From Vulcanimicrobiota bacterium (GTDB lineage: Bacteria; Vulcanimicrobiota; Vulcanimicrobiia; Vulcanimicrobiales; Vulcanimicrobiaceae): a DNA stretch of 15,466 bases. The notes below the pieces were generated by a model. That model was not told where the DNA came from. It made no database searches and worked only from the letters and a program-made list of their open reading frames with translations. This document shows, piece by piece, positions 6,977 through 13,623 of this stretch; position 1 is the stretch's first letter, and every line of letters begins with the position of its first letter. Position numbers and translations under genes: made by a program. The DNA lies in assembly GCA_014304965.1 (NCBI GenBank), contig JACRTZ010000120.1, positions 1-15,466 of the forward strand, in the 5' to 3' direction.

Positions 6977-7351
6977 TCAGCGGGCCTTCGGCGCCTCAAT
7001 GGACGCGTCGAGCTTCTTGGGAGCGACGAGAAGGTAGCTCTCGGTAATCCAGTCCTCGAGCACGTCCACCGGCGGTGCGCCTCGCCCGATGGGAATCGTC
7101 ACCCAGCCGGATTTCCCGAGCCCATAGGGCGTCGGCACGGCCCCAGGCACGCCGAGTGCCGCCGCGTTTGAAGCGTACAGTTTGAGGCTGATCCGCGCGT
7201 CGGACCCGGAGCCGTCGCCGAGAAACACGAAGATTTTCTTCCGAACTTTCACGACGCAATCGGCCCATGGAAACTCTTCCGACGCCTCGGGCAGCGATAA
7301 AGCACGCGCGCGAAGCTTTTTCCAGATAACACTCGGCTTCGCCTTACTCAT
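6977..7351 (-). CDS. MmcQ/YjbR-family small protein
   Basis: A 124-residue protein of the MmcQ/YjbR family (PF04237, a CyaY-like double-wing fold often annotated as DNA-binding, though the molecular role is not established). Supporting features are the N-terminal segment LSLPEASEEFPWADCVVKVR, then KKIFVFLGDG, then SGWVTIPIGRGAPPVDVLED and the terminal helix ending in ESYLLVAPKK. Length and layout match the family. The start ATG (7351) overlaps the TGA of the frameshifted cupin remnant upstream, which implies the two were once one operon. It has no strong ribosome-binding site of its own, and a terminator lies about 155 bases upstream, so its current promoter is unclear. It faces the end of the second RraA-like gene across 113 bases without another gene; weak inverted repeats there lack a T run. 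Confidence 0.82.
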   Translation of the reverse strand: MSKAKPSVIWKKLRARALSLPEASEEFPWADCVVKVRKKIFVFLGDGSGSDARISLKLYASNAAALGVPGAVPTPYGLGKSGWVTIPIGRGAPPVDVLEDWITESYLLVAPKKLDASIEAPKAR

Positions 7352-7498
7352 ATCATCGCTTTCACCGCTGCCGACGCCGGTTCAGCCGTATTGAGCGTCC
7401 CGCGCGGCTCGATCAATAAGACGTGCGCTTCGTCGTCGGCGAGGGTTCGATGTTCGACGCCTCGGCACGACGTAAAGGTCGCCCGGTCCCAAAGTAAC
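7348..7498 (-). pseudogene. 3' remnant of a cupin-domain gene, truncated and frameshifted
   Basis: Translating the minus strand by hand gives VTLGPGDLYVVP (from 7498), then after a frame change near 7460 GVEHRTLADDEAHVLLIEPR and GTLNTAEP, ending at TGA 7350-7348. Joined, these read as the C-terminal half of a small cupin, whose members commonly end '...VVPKGVEH...HVLLIEP.GT.NTG'. The shift is equivalent to losing two bases or gaining one. No start codon exists in either frame, and upstream sequence runs straight into the ssb terminator, so the N-terminal half is gone. The TGA overlaps the next gene's ATG, typical of an intact operon in the ancestor. The reading depends on my recall of cupin C-termini rather than a search. 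Confidence 0.6.
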
Positions 7499-7505
7499 CC
7501 GCCAC

Positions 7506-7535
7506 AAAAAAAAGCCCCGCGCTTACGGGGCTTTT
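7506..7535 (-). terminator. Strong intrinsic terminator after ssb
   Basis: Read on the minus strand, a 10-bp perfect stem (AAAAGCCCCG / CGGGGCTTTT) with a six-base loop is followed by an unbroken run of eight T. It lies 28 bases after the ssb stop and ends the rpsF-ssb transcript. On the plus strand the T run is only four, so it is at best weakly bidirectional. Confidence 0.92.
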
Positions 7536-7562
7536 CGTCGTCGATTTCGGAGCGATTCGCCG

Positions 7563-7994
7563 CTAGAACGGAATCTCGTCGTCGGGACCGTCTTCGTCGG
7601 CGCCGCCGCCGGCGGGAACGGCCGCGCGCGAACCGCCGCCCGAATACGAACCGCCGCCGTCACCGTTGGCCGAACGCTTGTCGAGCATCTGCATGTCGGA
7701 CGCGACGACCTCGACTGCAGTGCGCTTTTCGCCTTCCTTGGTTTCGTACTTGCGGATGGCGAGCCGGCCTTCGATCAGCGTGGACATGCCCTTCTTGAGA
7801 TACTGATTGCAGATCTCGCCGAGGCGGTCCCAGGCCACGATGTCGATGAACATCGTGTCGTCGCCGCCTTTGGTCTTGCGGTTGACTGCAAGCGCGAACT
7901 TGGTGACGGCCTTGCCGCCGCCGTCAACGTACCGAATTTCCGGATCGCGCGTCAGGTTTCCGACGAGCACGATGCGGTTGTAACTCCCGGCCAT
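7563..7994 (-). CDS. ssb: Single-stranded DNA-binding protein
   Basis: A 143-residue SSB that coats single-stranded DNA during replication, repair and recombination. The OB fold occupies about residues 1-105, with the hallmark opening NRIVLVGNLTRDPEIRY, then KFALAVNRK, FIDIVAWDRLGEICNQYLKKG and LIEGRLAIRKYE. A Gly/Ser-rich flexible linker follows (NGDGGGSYSGGGS). The acidic tip DDEIPF, which recruits partner proteins, is intact. The ATG has an excellent GGAGGGG six bases upstream and starts 16 bases after the rpsF stop, so the two are cotranscribed. Unlike the common rpsF-ssb-rpsR-rplI order, the next thing downstream is a terminator. Confidence 0.98.
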   Translation of the reverse strand: MAGSYNRIVLVGNLTRDPEIRYVDGGGKAVTKFALAVNRKTKGGDDTMFIDIVAWDRLGEICNQYLKKGMSTLIEGRLAIRKYETKEGEKRTAVEVVASDMQMLDKRSANGDGGGSYSGGGSRAAVPAGGGADEDGPDDEIPF

Positions 7995-8010
7995 GATGTC
8001 CCCTCCGAGG

Positions 8011-8301
8011 CTAGTCGTTCAGATTGATCAGGAGCGCGCGCATGACGTCTTCGTTCAGACGAAGCTGCCGCTCCAATTCTTTGGCGGCGGCCGGTTCGCT
8101 CTGGAACTTCATCACCACGTAGTAGCCCTCGCGCACGTCGTCGATCTCGTAGGCAAGCCGTCGCTTGCCCATCTTCTCGATCTCGCCGGGGACGCCGCCG
8201 CCGGGCTTGATCGATTCGGCGATTTGCTCGACCTTGGAATCGATCTCAGTTTCTTCCAAGGTCGGGCGCATAATATAAGTCACTTCGTAGTCGGTCGTCA
8301 T
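8011..8301 (-). CDS. rpsF: 30S ribosomal protein S6
   Basis: A 96-residue S6, which binds 16S rRNA as a heterodimer with S18 in the 30S platform. Typical segments are YEVTYIMRPTLEETEIDSKV, GKRRLAYEIDDVREGYYVVM and the closing LRLNEDVMRALLINL. The frame stays open upstream to 8445, but MTTDYE at 8301 is the right start: it fits family length and has GAAGAGGG eight bases upstream, whereas the extension is low in homology and overlaps the structured leader. It heads a two-gene unit with ssb, and rpsR is not next to it. Confidence 0.97.
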   Translation of the reverse strand: MTTDYEVTYIMRPTLEETEIDSKVEQIAESIKPGGGVPGEIEKMGKRRLAYEIDDVREGYYVVMKFQSEPAAAKELERQLRLNEDVMRALLINLND

Positions 8302-8323
8302 CGGTAGAACCCTCTTCGGACGT

Positions 8324-8415
8324 CGCCTCGGAGCGAGGCGAACGGCCCCATGAACGGGGCAGGCGGGTCGTGCGCGGATGCGCTCCGGCACGAGTATCCG
8401 GACGGCTGAGCCGTC
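8324..8415 (-). promoter_or_regulatory. Structured 5' leader of rpsF (three hairpins)
   Basis: Between the candidate promoter and the S6 start are three compact perfect hairpins on the transcribed strand: 8415-8401 (6 bp, three-base loop), 8360-8345 (GCCCC/GGGGC, six-base loop) and 8340-8324 (CGCCTC/GAGGCG, five-base loop). The last ends just ahead of the ribosome-binding site. Many bacteria regulate rpsF through an S6:S18-binding leader RNA containing a conserved CCG. CCG trinucleotides occur here, but I cannot assign the known fold by eye. It may be an S6:S18 leader or an unrelated structure. Confidence 0.4.
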
Positions 8416-8431
8416 GGGAGAACCCGAGAAG

Positions 8432-8459
8432 AGTATCACACCCATTCTGAAATCGTCTA
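8432..8459 (-). promoter_or_regulatory. Candidate sigma-70-type promoter of rpsF-ssb
   Basis: On the minus strand TAGACG (8459-8454; 4 of 6 to TTGACA) is separated by 16 bases from GATACT (8437-8432; 4 of 6 to TATAAT), and the -10 is preceded by TGT, an extended -10 feature. The inferred transcript start near 8425 would give a leader of about 124 bases before the rpsF ATG. Confidence 0.5.
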
Positions 8460-8540
8460 GGGCAAATCGCAGGACGGGGCGGCTACCCGGCTCCGACGAA
8501 GGCAGGCCCTACCGTCGCCCCTCCCATTCGGAAGGATATC

Positions 8541-11500
8541 GTGTCGGAGCCTAGCGACCACCGCCGCCCGTCTCCCATCGCGGAATTTGCAGTCAGCCGG
8601 CGGGTGACGGTTACCATGATCGCCGCCGCGATCGTGCTGCTCGGCGTCTTCGCCTTTCCGCGCCTGCCGGTCAACTTGCTGCCCAGTTTTCAGCCGCCGG
8701 TCGTTTCGGTCACGGTTAATTACGGTAACGTCGCGCCCGAAACGATGGAGTCCACCGTCACCCGTCCGATCGAAAATGCGGTGGCGCGCGTCTCGGGCAT
8801 CGACTACCTGCAGTCCGACTCGTATCAGGGCCAGACGCAAGTTCGCGCCGTCTTCAAATACGGCGTGGACATCAACGTCGCATCCACCGACATCCAGCAG
8901 CAGATCGCGCGCGTCAGCAACCAGCTGCCCAACGACCCGAACCTTCAGCAGCCGCAAATTCTCAAAGCCGACCCGAACTCGCTGCCGGTCGTGTTCATGT
9001 ACGTCACCGACACGCAGCGCACGCAGCGCGAACTGAACGATCTCTTCGCCAATTCCCTGAACGACGAATTTTCCGCGATTCAAGGCGTCGGCAGTGCGGG
9101 CGTCAGCGGCGGCCAGACGCGCGCGATCATGGTCGAACCCGACCAGAACGTCCTGGCCGGTTACGGCCTAACGAACAGCACGATCATTCAAAAGATCGCG
9201 GGTGAAAACGTCGACTTCCCGGCCGGCATCATTGCGATTGGCCCCAACGAGTTCGGCGTGCGTACGAGTGCGTTGTTCAAGTCGGCGAATCAGATTGCCG
9301 CTATCGTCGTCGCGATCAAGAACGGCGCGCCGATCTACCTCGGCGACGTGGCCCGCGTCAGCGACTCGATCTCGGAGCAGCGCATCTTCGCGCGGCTCGA
9401 CGGCATTCCGGCCATTCGCGTCGGCATCAACGCGCAGCCCGACGCGAACGTGGTCGCTGTCGCGGGCGGCGTGTACGCCAAGATCGCGCAATTGCAGCGC
9501 CGCTATCCGACCATGCACTTCCAACCGGTGCTCGAGCAGCGCGGTTTCATCTTGGAAGCGGTCACGGCGCTCGAACACACCGCGATCTATGGGGCGATCC
9601 TCGCGATCCTCATCATCCTGCTGTTCTTGCACTCGTGGCGCTCGACGCTGATCGTCGCGGTGTCGCTGCCCGTTTCGGTGATGGGCACGTTCTTCGCCGC
9701 GTTCTTTACCCACCAGACGCTCAACACGATGACCTTGGGCGGCCTTGCGCTCGCGGTCGGATTGATCGTCGACGACGCCGTCGTCGTCATCGAAAACATC
9801 TTTCGGCATCTCGACCGCGGCGAAGCGCCCAAGGACGCGGCCCGCGACGCGACCACCCAGATTTTCTCCGCGGTCGCCTCGTCTTCGATCACCGTCATCA
9901 CCGTGTTCGTGCCACTGCTGTTGATCCCGGGCTTGCAGGGCTTGATCTTCGGACCCTTTGCGCTGACCGTCATGACCGCCGTCGCGATCTCGCTGCTCGT
10001 GGCCGTTACCACAGTGCCGATGATGGCGAGCATCTTTCTTAAATCGAGCGACGCGCACGCAACGGGGCAAGGTTTCGCGGCCCGCTTCGACCGCCAATAC
10101 GAACGCTTCGAAAATTGGTATCGCGGCCTCCTCGGCTGGTCCGTGGATCATCCGGGTATCGTCCTCGGCGCCGGCCTCGTGCTGCTCGCCCTCACGTTCG
10201 CACTCGTGAAACTTGGGGTCGTGCAAACCGAAGTCTTTCCAGCCTCGGATTCACGCTACGCTCGCTTCGATGTGCGTCTGCCCAACGGCACGGCGCTCGA
10301 ACGCACGAATCACGTTTCCACGCTCGTGGAAGCCGCGTTTCGGAGGGATCCGCGCGTCGTTGCCGTGGGCGCGACCGTAGGCTCGGCGTTCGGGGGCGGC
10401 ACGTCGCGGCAGATTACAAACCAAATGTCCCTCTCGGTCATTTTGAGGCCGGAAATTTACGGTTCTGCGGCGACGGCGTTCGTCAACGATTGGCAGCGGC
10501 GTCTCGGCGGAGCGCCGCGCAGCGCCGCAGGGCTCCCCCCACCATCACCCGCGCCCGGAGCCACGCCGATTCCACCGCAAATCGTCGCGCAGCGGCGCGC
10601 GCTCCGCAGCGCACTTGTCGGCACGACCGTCCGCGGCCGAACGATCGACATTCTCCAGCAGCAGATTGCGCAGGGCGCCGACGCGTTGCAAATTCAAATT
10701 TACGGTGGCGACATTACCCGCTTGTACGATCTCGCACATGGCGCGATTTCCCAACTCGCGCAGATTCAGGGCGTCATTCGGCCCGATACGAACATCAACG
10801 CGAAACAGCCCGAAGTGGACGTCAAGATCGACCGCCGCAAGGCCGCTCAATACGGGCTCTCGACCGCAGAAATCGCTTCCGACATTGCGACTGCGACGAG
10901 CGGCACCATCGCGTCGTACTTCCAGATCAACGGCGTGCAATATCCGATCTTGGTCGAAGCGCCGGCGCAGCAGCGCCGCTCGTTAGCGTCCATCGCAAAC
11001 TTGCAGATCGTTCCGCCAGTCAATACGCAGAGCGCTTCCACGCAGCAGTTTCTTTCAGGCGCCTCGCATACGCTGGGAAGCATCTCGCTCGGCTCGGTCG
11101 CGCAAGTGACGACGGGCGTCGGTCCGTCGCAAATCAGCCGTCAGAACAAACAACGGCGCATCGACATCAACGCGACCGTTATCGGACGCCCCCTCGGCGA
11201 GGTCGTCGTACAGGCGCAAAAAATCATGGAAGCCTACCCGCTGCCGGCAGGCTACCGCTGGCAGTTCGGACCCGCGATCACGCAAAACCAGGACACGTTC
11301 AGCGCGCTCGGATTGGTCGTGCTGCTGGCGGTGCTCTTGATCTACATGCTGCTCGCCTCGCAGTTCGAGTCGTTCCTCGATCCGCTCGTGATCATGATGT
11401 CGGTGCCGTTCGCGGTCATCGGCATCGTCGCGTCGCTGCTCTTGACCCATCGCGCTTTCGGATTGACGGCCTTCATCGGGTCGCTCATGCTGGTCGGCAT

Positions 11501-11879
11501 CGCGGTCAAGAACGCGATTTTGGTCATCGAATTCACCAAGCAATTGCGGCGCCAAGGCATGGATCCGCGCGAAGCCCTCATGCACGCGGGCCCGCTGCGG
11601 TTACGGCCGATCTTGATGACGACCTTCGCGACCGCCGGCGGCATGTTGCCGCTCGCCCTCGGCCTGGAGGCCGGGAGCACCACGCAAGCGCCGCTCGGAA
11701 CGGTCGTCGTCGGCGGCCTCGTGACCTCAACGATGCTTTCGCTGCTCGTGGTGCCGACGCTGTATCTGTGGACCGTGCGGCACGTCGAGTCGCGCTTCGG
11801 CGAAGCGAAACCGCCGAAGATTTTCCCACGAACTCGGCGGCGGGCGCCGATCGTCGCGCGGGAGCCGGCCGGAGTCTAA
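8541..11879 (+). CDS. RND-superfamily multidrug/hydrophobe efflux transporter (HAE1/AcrB type)
   Basis: A 1112-residue inner-membrane proton-driven pump with the standard two-fold layout: TM1 near residues 28-47 (TMIAAAIVLLGVFAFPRLPV), a large periplasmic porter/docking loop, TM2-6, TM7 near 535, a second periplasmic loop, then TM8-12. Proton-relay residues are in place: the Asp411-Asp412 pair in GLIVDDAVVVIEN (TM4), and Lys990 in VAVKNAILVIEF (TM10). The GTG start has GGAAGG five bases upstream. Compared with AcrB (about 1049 residues) it carries extra length, including a Pro/Ala-rich insertion at about 657-680 (LPPPSPAPGATPIPPQ) in the second porter loop. No membrane-fusion (adaptor) or TolC-like gene lies beside it. 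The substrate is unknown. It is divergent from rpsF, with 95 bases between the open frames and no convincing promoter visible. Confidence 0.95.
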   Translation: MSEPSDHRRPSPIAEFAVSRRVTVTMIAAAIVLLGVFAFPRLPVNLLPSFQPPVVSVTVNYGNVAPETMESTVTRPIENAVARVSGIDYLQSDSYQGQTQVRAVFKYGVDINVASTDIQQQIARVSNQLPNDPNLQQPQILKADPNSLPVVFMYVTDTQRTQRELNDLFANSLNDEFSAIQGVGSAGVSGGQTRAIMVEPDQNVLAGYGLTNSTIIQKIAGENVDFPAGIIAIGPNEFGVRTSALFKSANQIAAIVVAIKNGAPIYLGDVARVSDSISEQRIFARLDGIPAIRVGINAQPDANVVAVAGGVYAKIAQLQRRYPTMHFQPVLEQRGFILEAVTALEHTAIYGAILAILIILLFLHSWRSTLIVAVSLPVSVMGTFFAAFFTHQTLNTMTLGGLALAVGLIVDDAVVVIENIFRHLDRGEAPKDAARDATTQIFSAVASSSITVITVFVPLLLIPGLQGLIFGPFALTVMTAVAISLLVAVTTVPMMASIFLKSSDAHATGQGFAARFDRQYERFENWYRGLLGWSVDHPGIVLGAGLVLLALTFALVKLGVVQTEVFPASDSRYARFDVRLPNGTALERTNHVSTLVEAAFRRDPRVVAVGATVGSAFGGGTSRQITNQMSLSVILRPEIYGSAATAFVNDWQRRLGGAPRSAAGLPPPSPAPGATPIPPQIVAQRRALRSALVGTTVRGRTIDILQQQIAQGADALQIQIYGGDITRLYDLAHGAISQLAQIQGVIRPDTNINAKQPEVDVKIDRRKAAQYGLSTAEIASDIATATSGTIASYFQINGVQYPILVEAPAQQRRSLASIANLQIVPPVNTQSASTQQFLSGASHTLGSISLGSVAQVTTGVGPSQISRQNKQRRIDINATVIGRPLGEVVVQAQKIMEAYPLPAGYRWQFGPAITQNQDTFSALGLVVLLAVLLIYMLLASQFESFLDPLVIMMSVPFAVIGIVASLLLTHRAFGLTAFIGSLMLVGIAVKNAILVIEFTKQLRRQGMDPREALMHAGPLRLRPILMTTFATAGGMLPLALGLEAGSTTQAPLGTVVVGGLVTSTMLSLLVVPTLYLWTVRHVESRFGEAKPPKIFPRTRRRAPIVAREPAGV

Positions 11880-11927
11880 GTAGCGGAGCCTCCGAGGGCG
11901 TCGGCCACCAGAAGCGAAACCGCTCAC

Positions 11928-12884
11928 ATGAGTTTGTTCATGAACCGATGTTTCGTTTTGGCTGCGATCGTCGCGATTGCGAGCGTCCCGTCAAATGCGG
12001 CGGCCGCGCCGGCCGGCATCGCCTACGATCAGGTCCTCAAGATGATGGCGAATGCCGACGCTTCGACGATTGCGCCCCCCGCGAGTTTCGACGCCGATTT
12101 CCAGACGGCGTCCAAACCCGTGGACGCGCCGAGTTCGGGCGGCGGCATCTTCGGCCGCATCGCGGCGTCCGTCGCGCAAGCCGGCAACATGATGGCGATG
12201 ATGCGCACGGGCATGGCCGAGCGACATTATTTCGCTGGCATCAAAGAGCGCACGAACTATCCGGCGACGCAGCGCGCTTCCATCCTCGATTGCGGCGCGC
12301 GCACGATCACGACGCTCGATCTCAAGAACAAAACCTACACCGTCGTCTCGCTCGATCAGCCGGCCGCGCCGGCACATCCCGGCACGCGCGCAACGCCGGC
12401 GGCGGCCGCCACCGATGACGGTTCGCGTGTCTCGATTGCGGTCACCAACCGGGCCCTCGGAAGCAAACCCGTCTTCGGTCAGACGACCGACGAGTTCGCG
12501 ACCTTGGTGGCGACCACGGTGACGAAAGCAGACGGCACGAGCGCGACCAGTAACTTCAACCTCACGCAGTATCTCTCGCAGTCCCCCCAGCCCGCGCTCG
12601 ACTGCTCGGCACTCGCTGCCAACGGCCCGCCGCAGATGGCGATGTACGCGAACGCGATGCGCACGCTGCACGATCCGAAATTCAATGCGACCGTTTCGGG
12701 TCCCGCAGTGCCGATGCGGCGCCTGTCGCTCTTCGACGTCGTGACGTTTTCAGGTCAAGGCGGAAGTACCCAACAAGGCGGGTCGTTCTCGTTCGTTACG
12801 GAGCGCGGCAACGTGCGCTCGCTGGACGCGGCAGATCCGCTCTTCAGCGTCCCTGCCGACTTTACGAAAAGCGCTTCGCCGTAA
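11928..12884 (+). CDS. Secreted protein of uncertain function (possibly DUF4412/LolA-like)
   Basis: A 318-residue protein I do not firmly recognise. A signal peptide is clear (MSLFMNRCFVLAAIVAIASV, cleavage near Ala-Ala-Ala at 24-27), so it is periplasmic or outer-membrane associated. The mature part holds a low-complexity stretch (about 62-75), a segment with beta-strand character (ILDCGARTITTLDLKNKTYT), an Ala/Pro/Thr-rich linker (146-162), and the ending DPLFSVPADFTK. That ending recalls the 'LFEVPAGYKK' close of DUF4412-type periplasmic proteins. Only two cysteines remain after processing, Cys122 and Cys226, which could pair. It follows the RND pump by 48 bases in the same direction and may share its transcript, but it lacks the lipoyl/coiled-coil look of an adaptor protein. 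The ribosome-binding site is weak; ATG 11940 is an alternative start. Its end overlaps the convergent hydrolase gene by 23 bases. Confidence 0.8.
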   Translation: MSLFMNRCFVLAAIVAIASVPSNAAAAPAGIAYDQVLKMMANADASTIAPPASFDADFQTASKPVDAPSSGGGIFGRIAASVAQAGNMMAMMRTGMAERHYFAGIKERTNYPATQRASILDCGARTITTLDLKNKTYTVVSLDQPAAPAHPGTRATPAAAATDDGSRVSIAVTNRALGSKPVFGQTTDEFATLVATTVTKADGTSATSNFNLTQYLSQSPQPALDCSALAANGPPQMAMYANAMRTLHDPKFNATVSGPAVPMRRLSLFDVVTFSGQGGSTQQGGSFSFVTERGNVRSLDAADPLFSVPADFTKSASP

Positions 12885-13620
12885 GTCCGCCGATCAGGCG
12901 ATCGAGCGAGACCGCCCAAACGCGATAACCCGCGGGCGAAAGGTGCAGCAAGTCCGGTTCGAAGAGTTCGGGCCGGACGTCGCCGCTGCGGTCCGCGAAC
13001 ACGTCCTTGCAGTCGTGAAAGCGCACCCGGCCGCCGTCGTCGACCTTGGCGATGCGGGCGTTCACGTCGGCGATCGCGCGGCGCATGGCAAGCGCCGAAG
13101 GCCCGCGTCCTCTCGGCAGAACGCCGAGCAGGAGTATCGTGGCCGCCGGTTGCTTTTTCGCAATCGCTCGCACGTTTGCGATGATGCCGCGCGCCGTTTC
13201 CGCGGCGTCGAGCCCCGACCCGAGATCGTTCGTGCCGATTTCGAGGAGCACCATTTTCGGCGCGGCACTATCGAGCTCGCCGTGAGCGATGCGCCACAAA
13301 AGATCTTCGGTGCGATCGCCGCCGATCCCGAACGCGACGGCTCCCCGCGACGCAAAGGTTGCGTCCCATGCGGAACGGCCCTGTACGCTCCAGCCGTAGG
13401 TTAGCGAGTCGCCGAGCAGCAGCAGCGGAATATCGCCGCGTTTCGCGCGTGCGACGTAACTACGGTGACGCTCGAACCAGGTTTCGACCTGGTCGGGATC
13501 ATCCACGCGGACCACGTGCGGAACCGGATGCGTTATGCTCGCGCGCGCTTCCGGCGCGCGCAGCGTCAGCGCCGGAACCACCAGTAGCGCGACCACAGCC
13601 CCAAAGCGACGGCATTCCAA
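12862..13620 (-). CDS. Exported SGNH/GDSL-family hydrolase
   Basis: A 252-residue esterase/lipase-like enzyme. All SGNH blocks are visible: GDSLTYGW with nucleophile Ser72, GIGGDRTEDLLWRI (oxyanion Gly and the 'GGDRT' form typical of PAF-acetylhydrolase beta/gamma-like members), GTND at 129-132, and the Asp223/His226 pair in PDLLHLSPAGY. The N-terminal MECRRFGAVVALLVVPALTL with Ala-Arg-Ala near 27 looks like a signal peptide, so it acts outside the cytoplasm; the substrate (lipid, acetylated glycan or other ester) is unknown. The first possible start is TTG 13620, three bases after the rel stop; GTG at codon 9 is an alternative that would shorten the signal's charged region. No good ribosome-binding site is visible, suggesting coupling to rel translation. 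Its 3' end runs 23 bases into the convergent secreted-protein gene. Confidence 0.88.
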   Translation of the reverse strand: MECRRFGAVVALLVVPALTLRAPEARASITHPVPHVVRVDDPDQVETWFERHRSYVARAKRGDIPLLLLGDSLTYGWSVQGRSAWDATFASRGAVAFGIGGDRTEDLLWRIAHGELDSAAPKMVLLEIGTNDLGSGLDAAETARGIIANVRAIAKKQPAATILLLGVLPRGRGPSALAMRRAIADVNARIAKVDDGGRVRFHDCKDVFADRSGDVRPELFEPDLLHLSPAGYRVWAVSLDRLIGGLTAKRFS

Positions 13621-13623
13621 ACG

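Noticed and set aside
6889..6984. Possible bidirectional terminator between the second RraA-like gene and the YjbR gene
   Set aside because: Inverted repeats at 6889-6911 (6 bp, 11-base loop) and 6964-6984 (6 bp, 9-base loop) have long loops and no T run on either strand.
8302..8445. N-terminal extension of S6 up to 8445
   Set aside because: It would add 48 residues of non-ribosomal character and cover the candidate promoter and hairpins; the start at 8301 has a good ribosome-binding site and family-typical length.
9168..10226. 352-codon minus-strand open frame opposite the RND pump
   Set aside because: Highly charged low-complexity translation with no start signal, opposite conserved transmembrane segments.
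10115..12418. 767-codon open frame overlapping the RND pump in another frame
   Set aside because: Its composition is very Arg/His-rich with no domain, and the overlapping RND frame carries all conserved motifs.
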